This document shows positions 43,446 through 52,100 of a stretch of DNA of 64,000 nt, one piece after another. The notes below the pieces were generated by a model that saw only the letters and a list, made by a program, of their open reading frames with translations, was not told the origin of the DNA and ran no database searches. Source of the DNA: JABDQA01 sp963759125 (GTDB lineage Bacteria > Desulfobacterota > Desulfobulbia > Desulfobulbales > Desulfocapsaceae); NCBI GenBank assembly GCA_963759125.1, contig CAVWXN010000009.1, positions 248,001 to 312,000 of the forward strand, read 5' to 3'. A program made the position numbers and the translations under genes. Each line of letters opens with the position of its first letter. Within the stretch, counting starts at the first letter, position 1.

Positions 43446-44743
43446 GCGAACTGGGCATGACCGTTCTGCTGCTCGTCTTTCTGCTGAGCCTGCTGGCCGG
43501 CGGGCTCTGGGTGGCATTTGCGCTGCTCGCAGTGGGTATGGCCGGCATTTTATTGTTCTCCAGCGCGCCGCTGGGCAGTGTGCTGGCGACGACAAGCTGG
43601 GGGGCGAGCAACAGTTGGGCCCTGGCCGCCCTGCCGCTGTTTATCTGGATGGGGGAAATCCTCTTTCGCTCGAAGCTGGCCGAGGACATGTTCACCGGGC
43701 TGTCGCCCTGGTTGACCAGGCTGCCGGGCCGGCTGCTGCATGTCAATATCTTCGGCTGCGCAATCTTTGCCGCGGTTTCTGGCTCCTCAGCCGCAACTGC
43801 AGCCACCATCGGCAAGATGTCGATTCCGGAGTTGAGCCGACGCGGCTATCCAAACAAAATGGTGATCGGTACCCTGGCCGGTTCTGCCACCCTGGGGCTG
43901 CTGATACCGCCCTCGATCATCCTGATCGTCTACGGGGTCGCCACCGAGCAGTCGATCGCCCGGCTCTTTATCGCCGGCATCCTGCCTGGTCTAATGCTGG
44001 TCAGCATGTTCGTCGGCTATGTAGTCATCTGGTCGCTGTTACACCGGGAAGACATTCCCAAGGATCGCCAGCACCACTCGCTGGGCGAGAAAATCAAACG
44101 CTCCGGGCGGCTCATTCCGATCATCCTGCTGATCTTCGGCGTAATCGGCTCGATCTATTCCGGCATCGCCTCGCCCACCGATGCTGCCGCCGTCGGTGTT
44201 CTGCTCTCACTAGGCCTTTCCAGGCTAAGCGGCACCCTGAACCGGCAGACCTTTCTGGACGGTCTGATGGGCGCCACCAAAACCTCATGCATGATTGCCT
44301 TTATTCTGGCTGGCGCCGCCTTTCTGACTGTGGCCATGGGCTTTACCGGCATCCCCCGGATGCTCGCCGTCTGGATCGGCACCCTGGGCCTGTCGCCCTA
44401 CGCCCTGCTTGGTGCCCTGACCATCTTCTTTATCGTGCTGGGCTGCTTCCTGGACGGCATCTCGGTGGTGGTACTGACCACTTCGGTGATCATGCCGATG
44501 GTTGAGCAGGCTGGCATCGATCCACTCTGGTTCGGTATCTTCATCGTACTGGTGGTGGAAATGGCCCAGATTACCCCGCCTGTCGGTTTCAACCTTTTCG
44601 TCATCCAGGGACAGACCGGCATGAACATCCTGCGCGTCGCGGCCGCCGCGATACCCTTTTTTCTGCTGCTGATGGCGGCCCTGATCCTGATCACCTTGTT
44701 TCCGACCATCGTCACCGTGCTGCCCAATATGATGGGCAGTTAA
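43442..44743 (+). CDS. dctM: TRAP transporter large membrane subunit
   Basis: This is a 433-residue polytopic protein. AVSGSSAATAATIGKMSIPE and SGIASPTDAAAVGVLLSLGL are DctM motifs, and PPSIILIVYGVATEQSI the mid-membrane loop. It forms the Na+-coupled channel. The Na+ gradient could be supplied by the Nqr-type complex at 26-34 kb. It is co-translated with dctQ through the atga overlap. Confidence 0.9.
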   Translation: MSELGMTVLLLVFLLSLLAGGLWVAFALLAVGMAGILLFSSAPLGSVLATTSWGASNSWALAALPLFIWMGEILFRSKLAEDMFTGLSPWLTRLPGRLLHVNIFGCAIFAAVSGSSAATAATIGKMSIPELSRRGYPNKMVIGTLAGSATLGLLIPPSIILIVYGVATEQSIARLFIAGILPGLMLVSMFVGYVVIWSLLHREDIPKDRQHHSLGEKIKRSGRLIPIILLIFGVIGSIYSGIASPTDAAAVGVLLSLGLSRLSGTLNRQTFLDGLMGATKTSCMIAFILAGAAFLTVAMGFTGIPRMLAVWIGTLGLSPYALLGALTIFFIVLGCFLDGISVVVLTTSVIMPMVEQAGIDPLWFGIFIVLVVEMAQITPPVGFNLFVIQGQTGMNILRVAAAAIPFFLLLMAALILITLFPTIVTVLPNMMGS

Positions 44744-45064
44744 TTACAATTGCTCAGGCTTCTCGCCCAGCATTGATGACGGCTGCAGCAGGCGGCCTCC
44801 TCCCCGTTTATCTAAAAAGCCGAGGCGATAACGGCGGCAGCCTGCTGTCTGACTGAGGTCCGCATCTTCGCACTTAGCCTGGAAAAACCATCAATATTGC
44901 GTAACCGTTCCTTATCCTTATCTTGTTATCAAACTATTACGGATCCGTCATACTGATCTCGGCTCTTAGCATGCTGTCAGACGATGAACTCCAGGCAGCT
45001 CTGTCATTGAAAGCAGCAGATCGATCCGGGATAATCACCCGCACCAGGACAAACTGAAGCAGAG
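44744..45064. other. Intergenic region with a long-range inverted repeat
   Basis: This gap of 321 bp has no gene. cagcaggcggcctc after dctM can pair with gaggc and gcctgctg further on, giving a large hairpin that may end the TRAP transcript. The remainder presumably holds the promoter of the acyltransferase gene. Confidence 0.4.
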
Positions 45065-46783
45065 ATGTTCAGTGTCGACCAGGTCATAGCCGAGCACTAT
45101 CCGGCACTCAATGAGCGGAAGATTACCGCATCGCTCGTTAAACGGTTCCTCAAGCGCCTCCTCCACGAACAGGCATTCATTGATTTTGCCGAAGAGTATC
45201 CTCATCTGCAGGGTATCGAGTTCGTCGAACAGGTGCTGGAATACTTCAACTTCAGTTATGCCGTCAGTGACCGCGAACGGGAAAACATTCCGCCCGTTGG
45301 CAAAGTGGTGATCATCGCCAACCACCCGATCGGCTCATTGGACGGCCTGGCCCTGCTCAAGTTGATCCATGAGGTGCGATCGGACGTCAAGGTGGTGGCC
45401 AATGATCTGTTGATGTCGCTGGAACCTTTGCAGCCGCTACTGTTGCCGGTCAGGGTTTTGACCGGGGTCAGCACCAAGGAGCACATCAGGCGAATCAACC
45501 GCAGCCTTGATGCTGAAGAAGCGGTGATCATGTTTCCCTCCGGCGAGGTCTCACGGCTTGGACTGGCCGGCATAAAAGACGGCGTCTGGCACCAGGGATT
45601 TCTGAAAATGGCCGAACGGACCAAAGCGCCGATCCTGCCGGTGCATATCGGCGGCCACAATTCACCCTCTTTCTACCTGGCTTCGTTTCTTGCCAAACCT
45701 CTGTCGACCTTGATGCTGGTCGGCCAGATGTTTAACCACCAGGAGAAACAGATCTCGATCAAGATCGGTTCGATCATTCCCTACGAGTCATACCGCCGAC
45801 TGCAGATCAGGAACAAGGAGAAGATCGAGCTCTTCAAGAATCACCTTTATCGCATCGGTGCGGGCAAATCAGAGCTGATCGGCACCGAAAAATCCATCGC
45901 CCGACCGGAACGAAAAACGGATCTGAAAAAGTCAGTACAGGAAGGAACGATGCTGGGCCGCACCCCGGACGGCAAGGCAATTTTCCTGTTCGAAACAGCC
46001 GAATCGTCCCCGGTACTGAGGGAAATCGGCAGGTTGCGAGAACTCAGTTTTCGCGCCGTCGGAGAAGGCAGCGGAAAACGGCGCGATCTTGACCATTTCG
46101 ATCACTACTATCAGCATCTCATCCTCTGGGACAATGATGATCTTGAAATTGCCGGGGCCTATCGCTTCGTCGATGCCGGCAAGGTGGTGGCCGAGCGCGG
46201 TGCCAGAGGTCTGTATACCGGGTCGCTCTTTAAACTAGAAGCCCAGCGAAGCTTCTTTCTGGAAAACGGTCTGGAACTCGGACGCAGTTTCGTCCAGCCC
46301 CGCTACTGGGGCAAACGCAGTCTGGACTATCTCTGGTATGGTATCGGTGCCTACCTGGTGAAGAACCCCCATTTCCGGTTCCTGTTCGGCCCGGTGTCCA
46401 TCTCCAACGCCCAGCCCGGGATGGCCAAAGAACTGCTGATCTATTTTTACAAACTCTATTTCTCCCCCGATGCCAGTCTATCCTGCTCGCGCAACCCATT
46501 TAGTTTTTCCCGGCCCATGGCCATTCTGGAAAAGGAATTTTGCGGCACCGACTACCAGGCCGATTTTAGAAAGCTCAAATCACTGCTGGCCAATCTCGGT
46601 ACCACCATTCCCCCGCTCTACAAACAATATACGGGGTTATGCGAGCCAGGAGGGGTGGTCTTTCTCGACTTCAATATCGATCCTGCTTTCAGCAACTGCG
46701 TCGACGGGCTGGTGATTGTCGACATCAAAAAATTGAAGGAAGCGAAACGAAAACGTTACATGGATGAGACAATTCTGGTATAA
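45065..46783 (+). CDS. Two-domain acyltransferase (PlsC-like plus OlsB/GNAT-like), OlsF-type candidate
   Basis: This is a 572-residue protein. Residues about 60-270 are a PlsC-like acyltransferase: NHPIGSLDG gives the HxxxxD catalytic motif, MFPSGEVSRLG the acyl-acceptor motif, and APILPVHIGG a later conserved block. Residues about 300-550 resemble OlsB/hemolysin-type acyltransferases (RLRELSFRAVGEGSGKRRD, then LGRSFVQPRYWGKRSLDYLW and FGPVSISNAQPGMAKELL). The OlsF family joins O- and N-acyltransferase domains to make ornithine or glutamine lipids. The PlsC motifs are intact, so phosphatidate or ornithine-lipid synthesis is likely. It stands alone ahead of the PhoH gene. Confidence 0.75.
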   Translation: MFSVDQVIAEHYPALNERKITASLVKRFLKRLLHEQAFIDFAEEYPHLQGIEFVEQVLEYFNFSYAVSDRERENIPPVGKVVIIANHPIGSLDGLALLKLIHEVRSDVKVVANDLLMSLEPLQPLLLPVRVLTGVSTKEHIRRINRSLDAEEAVIMFPSGEVSRLGLAGIKDGVWHQGFLKMAERTKAPILPVHIGGHNSPSFYLASFLAKPLSTLMLVGQMFNHQEKQISIKIGSIIPYESYRRLQIRNKEKIELFKNHLYRIGAGKSELIGTEKSIARPERKTDLKKSVQEGTMLGRTPDGKAIFLFETAESSPVLREIGRLRELSFRAVGEGSGKRRDLDHFDHYYQHLILWDNDDLEIAGAYRFVDAGKVVAERGARGLYTGSLFKLEAQRSFFLENGLELGRSFVQPRYWGKRSLDYLWYGIGAYLVKNPHFRFLFGPVSISNAQPGMAKELLIYFYKLYFSPDASLSCSRNPFSFSRPMAILEKEFCGTDYQADFRKLKSLLANLGTTIPPLYKQYTGLCEPGGVVFLDFNIDPAFSNCVDGLVIVDIKKLKEAKRKRYMDETILV

Positions 46784-46950
46784 GTAGAAAACGCTACGGC
46801 AACCAAAATCCCAGCTCTACCGGAGAGCGGTCCTTGTCAACTCCCCGAAATCAGAAAATAAATAGTCGGGAGGTGATCAGTAACGCATAAGCCGCGCCAT
46901 CATTTAAGAACGAAATTATAATCACTACACATCCTCACTTAATCATCACC

Positions 46951-48294
46951 ATGCCCGACGATAAAAAGATTTTCATTCTCGATACCAACGTAATTCTCCA
47001 CGACTCAACCTGTATTCACAACTTCGACGAACACGACATCATCATCCCGATAACGGTGCTCGAGGAACTCGACCAGTTTAAAAAGGGCGGCCAGACGGTA
47101 AACTTCCATGCCCGTGAATTTGTCCGTGAACTAGACAAGTTGAGTGCCAACAAACTGTTCAATGGCGGACTGAGTCTGGGCGAGGACAAAGGCAGGATCT
47201 CGGTACGGCTGGAAAAAACCCAGCATCGGGATCTGAGAGGCATCTTTCCCGACGTGGCCAATCCCGATCACCAGATCCTCAATATTGCCTATCACGTCTC
47301 CAAAGAGCAGGGTAACCATGCGGTCATCCTGGTCAGCAAGGATGTCAATCTGCGGATGAAAGCCCGCTCGATAGATCTGCTGGCCGAGGATTACACCACT
47401 GACCACGTCCGCAATCCCGACCAGCTCTATTCCGGTTGCCGCTATGAGGAGGATGTAGAATCAAGCGTGATCGAGAGGCTTTTCGAGCACGACGGCCAAA
47501 TCCCCGCCGCTGTCTATGTTCCACAGAATCCGTTGCAGCCCAATGAATTCATGGTACTTCGCAACGGTAAGAAGTCTGCCCTGGCTGCGTTTACACCAGG
47601 GGATATGGAAAACGAGTTTTTCATCCGGCGGGTAAACAAGGACAGTGTTTATGGTATTACCCCCCGCAATGCCGAACAGTCTTTTGCCGTACATGCGCTG
47701 CTCAACCCCGAGATCAAGCTGGTCACTATCTCCGGCAAAGCCGGCACCGGTAAGACCCTGCTGGCCCTGGCAGCCGCACTTGAGACCCGCTCCAATTATC
47801 GACAGATCCTTCTGACCAGACCGGTTATGCCGCTCTCCAATAAAGATATCGGCTACCTGCCCGGCGACATTGCCTCCAAGATAGGCCCCTACATGCAGCC
47901 GCTATACGATAATCTTGGTGTGATCCGTGGGCAGTTCCAGGAAAAGAGTGAGATGTTCCAGCGGCTTCAGAAGATGCTCGACGAGGAAAAACTGACCATC
48001 GAACCGCTGGCCTATATCCGCGGCCGAAGTCTGGTGAAAATGTATATGATCGTCGACGAGGCTCAGAATCTGACGCCCCACGAGGTCAAGACCATCATCA
48101 CCCGGGCTGGAGAAGGCACCAAGGTAGTGTTCACCGGGGATATCAACCAGATCGACCACCCCTACCTGGGCAGCCGCTCGAACGGGCTGAGCAACCTGAT
48201 CGACAAGATGCAGGGACAGCACATCTACGCCCATATCGACCTGAAGAAAGGCGAGCGCTCGGAGCTGGCCGAACTGGCCTCGAACATTCTTTAG
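46951..48294 (+). CDS. phoH: PIN-PhoH family ATPase/ribonuclease
   Basis: This is a 447-residue protein of the PhoH2 type. Residues 5-150 are a PIN ribonuclease domain (FILDTNVILHDS with Asp11, VLEELDQFKKG, then PDHQILNIAYH and VSKDVNLRMKA with later acidic residues). From about residue 240 it has a PhoH ATPase: SGKAGTGKTLLALAAALE (Walker A) and MYMIVDEAQNLTPHEVKTII (Walker B), with GDINQIDHPYLG sensor region. Such fusions are thought to unwind and cut RNA. A strong terminator follows. Confidence 0.9.
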   Translation: MPDDKKIFILDTNVILHDSTCIHNFDEHDIIIPITVLEELDQFKKGGQTVNFHAREFVRELDKLSANKLFNGGLSLGEDKGRISVRLEKTQHRDLRGIFPDVANPDHQILNIAYHVSKEQGNHAVILVSKDVNLRMKARSIDLLAEDYTTDHVRNPDQLYSGCRYEEDVESSVIERLFEHDGQIPAAVYVPQNPLQPNEFMVLRNGKKSALAAFTPGDMENEFFIRRVNKDSVYGITPRNAEQSFAVHALLNPEIKLVTISGKAGTGKTLLALAAALETRSNYRQILLTRPVMPLSNKDIGYLPGDIASKIGPYMQPLYDNLGVIRGQFQEKSEMFQRLQKMLDEEKLTIEPLAYIRGRSLVKMYMIVDEAQNLTPHEVKTIITRAGEGTKVVFTGDINQIDHPYLGSRSNGLSNLIDKMQGQHIYAHIDLKKGERSELAELASNIL

Positions 48295-48323
48295 CTTTAA
48301 ATCTCTTTCATCAACCAGTTATC

Positions 48324-48371
48324 GGAATAGAAAAAGCCGGTCAGTTTATTCTGACCGGCTTTTTCTATTCC
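48324..48371. terminator. Bidirectional terminator after phoH and the mini adhesin gene
   Basis: A perfect 21-base inverted repeat runs from 48324-48344 to 48351-48371 with a six-base loop. T and A runs at both ends serve the two converging genes. Confidence 0.92.
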
Positions 48372-48409
48372 CCGAAGTCAATCGGGGTTATGCAACTCGT
48401 TCAGATGTG

Positions 48410-48928
48410 TTAAGCAGCGTCGTCGGGCGGCGGGATCAGGTTGGTCAGGTCGAGGTCATCATCGATGGCACCGAGACCGTCGTCACCGCTGTCGCTGGCA
48501 GCGACCATTTCCGGAGGCCCGTCAAGGCCCGGAATAGAGTCGTTTGCTGCGGTCTCTTCCGCGCCGCTGTCAGCGGTTTCGGGTACCAAGGTATCAAGCG
48601 CTGCAACCGGTTCAAACGCCTCCAAGTTCTGCAGCAGATCAGCCACCAGACCGATCCCCACCGCAACGTCGCCAAGATCTGGCAGGGAACCGCCCACGAC
48701 ATCATCATCGATGATCATGGTCGTCATTCGATCGAGATCGAGTTGGGGGGCTGCATTATCGCTGAAGACGATGGACAGGGCCCCGTCGCTGCCGGTATCG
48801 ATCGTATCATGTATAAAAATCGGGCTGTTGGGCTGCAGTAACGTGCTCACGCCATTGATCGATTCGGCATGAACCGTGCCGTGCACGACAAGGGCATGGC
48901 CAATTTGCGGCATTGTCTGCGTTACCAT
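48410..48928 (-). CDS. Stand-alone retention-module protein, short paralogue of the Lap adhesin N-terminus
   Basis: This is a 172-residue protein. The ATG at 48928 follows gggaggcgatttt. Residues about 1-80 are homologous to the N-terminal retention module of the large adhesin next door: LQPNSPIFIHDTIDTGSDGA here against LQPNSPVFLNDRINTGAEGA there, and LDLDRMTTMIIDDD against LDLGRMTEMVIDN. The tail is acidic, holds EETAANDS (close to the LapG site TAAG) and ends DLTNLIPPPDDAA, like a type I secretion tail. It therefore looks like a retention module joined straight to a secretion signal with no adhesive repeats. It lies 222 bp downstream of the adhesin gene, past a terminator. A pseudogene remnant is possible, but frame and RBS are intact. 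Confidence 0.75.
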   Translation of the reverse strand: MVTQTMPQIGHALVVHGTVHAESINGVSTLLQPNSPIFIHDTIDTGSDGALSIVFSDNAAPQLDLDRMTTMIIDDDVVGGSLPDLGDVAVGIGLVADLLQNLEAFEPVAALDTLVPETADSGAEETAANDSIPGLDGPPEMVAASDSGDDGLGAIDDDLDLTNLIPPPDDAA

Positions 48929-49079
48929 AAAATCGCCTCCCATACTGATTGCACTGAGCTATTAAAACAACTTATATCAAAAATATAGATATTTAACTAT
49001 CTATCATCAACATTTATTTTCCGGAACGGGGACAAATGAAGACTCTGCCAAAATACTATTCGGGAAAAAAACAATAAAA

Positions 49080-49104
49080 GCCGGCCGGGATTCTCCCGGC
49101 CGGC
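49080..49104 (-). terminator. Terminator of the large adhesin gene
   Basis: Arms gccggccggga and tcccggccggc surround a three-base loop. On the minus strand a T-rich run follows immediately, 47 bp after the adhesin stop. Confidence 0.88.
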
Positions 49105-49150
49105 TCATCTTGGCTGAACCAATGTTTGATTCAGCTACTTTTATAAATCT

Positions 49151-52100
49151 TTAGACGGCTCCTGGATCTTCAGGTATCAGCAAGATAAGAGGATCGATCT
49201 CCTCACCTCCGATTTCTGCCGTATCTCCTTCAACGATCTCGGTTTCGACATCAGCAGTATCATTAGCTACCGGATCACTTGCTTCTGCCGCATCCACAGA
49301 CACATCGGAGTCGGTACCGCCATCCAACTCGTCTACCGCTCCATCTTCTACCACATCGATACCGTCTGGATCGGAATCGAGATCAGTATTATCTCCATCA
49401 TCAGGAATGATCTCGATTGCATCACCTACCAGCAGATCATTACCGGCATCACCGTCGATATCGTCCTCTCCGGTACCACCTACGAGCAGATCATTATCTG
49501 CGCCACCGGAGATGTCATCATCGCCTTCCTGGCCGAAGATCACATCTTCACCAGCACCGCCATCGAGAGTGTCTTCGCCCCCCTGCCTGCCGTCAGGATC
49601 ATCAACCGTTGTGGTCTCCTGGGCCAGTTCAGCCTGATGTTCAAGGATATAATTTATGGTGTCGGTTCTAGTCCAACTCTCATGACCGGCAACTGTACCA
49701 GATTCAAGTTGCTCGAATACCGCCCAGCCGGCGCCCTCATAACCAGTAAGCCCAACATCTGTTGCCAGCATATCGGTAAAGAGCGCATCACCGTAGATCA
49801 GGTCATCACCGCCCCCGCCTAAGATGGTATCATCACCCACATCCTCAAGATAGGTCTGCTCAACGATGCTTGGAAGCAATGAATTTAAATCAGTGGGTAA
49901 TGTCACGTTACTTGCGGTTCCATCAGTTGAGATGTCGCCCAGTAAATCAAGTGCTCCGGTATTACCCTGCAGCTCAATACCAACGGCCTCCACATTCCCC
50001 CAAGCCTGCAGAGCCGCGACCTCAGAAGCAAAGTCGTCATATTGATCATCAGTGACATCGTAGGTGCCTTCGTAGTGATCTACTACAGACCCCGAAGACA
50101 CACCCTCATCGTCATCGTCACCAACATTTCTTCTGTTCGGCGCACCATCGGACAAGAACAATACCTGATTGGCAGCATCTGCAAGCGGACCGTCGGTACC
50201 TTCGGGAGCATCTAACAGGTTATTTAAATCCGATTGTGGCCAGTTGGTATAGATCCAATCCAGTCCTTTATGCATACCGTCCTCGTAATTAGTGAGGTTA
50301 GATGAATAGGTACTGAAGTTGAAATCAGCTGGATTGGTGCCAACGCCATTTTCTTTAACAATATAAGTTGTTCCCGCAGTTGCTGTCGTACCAAAAGTTA
50401 CAACATGGACCCGCACATTTTGTGCATCAGCAACGATATTGCCCGAGGCGACATCATCCAGCAGATTATTGACCGCCCTCTCCATCTCATCAAGCCGAGA
50501 GTCAGGGGAGCCATTTAGCATGCTGCCGGATATATCGAGGATCAACATCAGATTGAGATCATCGACAGAGGTACCGGTACCACCTTTATCACCGATCAGG
50601 ATATCATTGCCTGCTCCACCGTCTATTGTCCCGAAATTCTGACCATCACTACCTTCACCCACTACATAGGGGAGGTCATCGATTCCAGGGTCAACATCGT
50701 TCACATTCTGACCGACGATCAGCTTGTTCTCTATAACGGTCAAAGTTGCCTGCGAGGTATCACCATCGCCATCGGTGATTTCATAAATGATCTCGGTCTG
50801 ACCGGTCCAGTCGGGGGTCGGCTCAAACACGATATTGTTATCATTGAGAGAGACAATACCTGCACCATTCTGATTAACGATACTCACCTGGGATGCACCG
50901 TTTTCCGGACCGTCAGAGCCATACTTATCGTTACTGAGAACATCAAACTCCACCGAAGGCGGAATTCCCTGGATATCCTCTCCCCCAACGTTGGTGTACG
51001 AGCTGTAACCGAAAGCATAACCAATATCACCCTCAGCCACTGGTGCATCGTCCTCTACCTGAATCACGAAAGCACCCGGAGTAGCCGTCACCGAATCGCC
51101 ATCGGCGTCAGTTGCCAGAATGATTGAGGAAAGATCAATACCATTGACTGGCTCTCCATCCGTCTGCAATTCGAGGTTTTCACCACCTCCTTCGACATGA
51201 TCGAGAGTACCGTCAAGATCGAAAGACCAGGTACCATCTGACTCGCCAACAGAGAAAGTAAAAACAGTTGTGCCGCCTGCTGACGCCACTACCATTCCAG
51301 GTGTCGAGAAGTCATAAGAGACTTCCTGACCTCCAGAATAGAGCGTTGGTAAATCTCCCGTCGGGTTGAGAGAAAAAGTCAGATTCTCGTCGGCACCCGA
51401 CATGAACAGCTCATTCAGATTGCCGGACAACAGATCATCTGCCTCATCCGCATCAGTCGAAGGATCCTCGTTAATACCGTCAGCACTATCATCAGTTGGG
51501 GCTGTAGCGTCAAGATCATCAGTTGCATCCAAATTAATGTTTAGATCGTCTTCCTCGACTTTAGCGGAGATAAGTGTAATCGGATCTGAAACGAGGTTGG
51601 GCAGCAGATCAATTAATTGAGTGGTACTTGAAATATTCTCAGCTGTTCCTGTGCTATCCAACTGGCTGAGTCTGGCCGCCTGATTACCATTCACGCTGAG
51701 ACCGACAGATCTGACGGTGAAGCCTGCATCTGCCAAGGCAGTCAACTCATTCGTACCGTCACCTGAACCAGTTACCTGTGCAAGTGCAGTGGCTGCATTT
51801 GTCGTAGAGCCACCTCCCGGCTGAAAATCATGGGTTGTCCCGGTAAAGTCTGGATTATTGAATTTGTTCGGATCGCCATCGGAGAAAAATATGAGTTGGT
51901 TACTCAAGTCTCCTACCACATCTCCAGATTCCAGAAGATCGCCATTATTAACCCAGTAAAGTGCCTGCTGGAATCCTGCCTCGTAGTTTGTGTATTCATT
52001 ATTCGCAATGTTGTCAGTGTTTGGATTCTGCAGAGTACCCAGTGCGCTGACCGCAGAAGCCGCGGACCCCGGCGTTCCGCCAGCGATGGTAAAAGTACCG

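Noticed and set aside
43375..44505. 376-codon frame overlapping dctM in another phase
   Set aside because: Produced by the G+C-rich codon pattern of dctM; its residues are Arg/His/Gln-rich without motifs.
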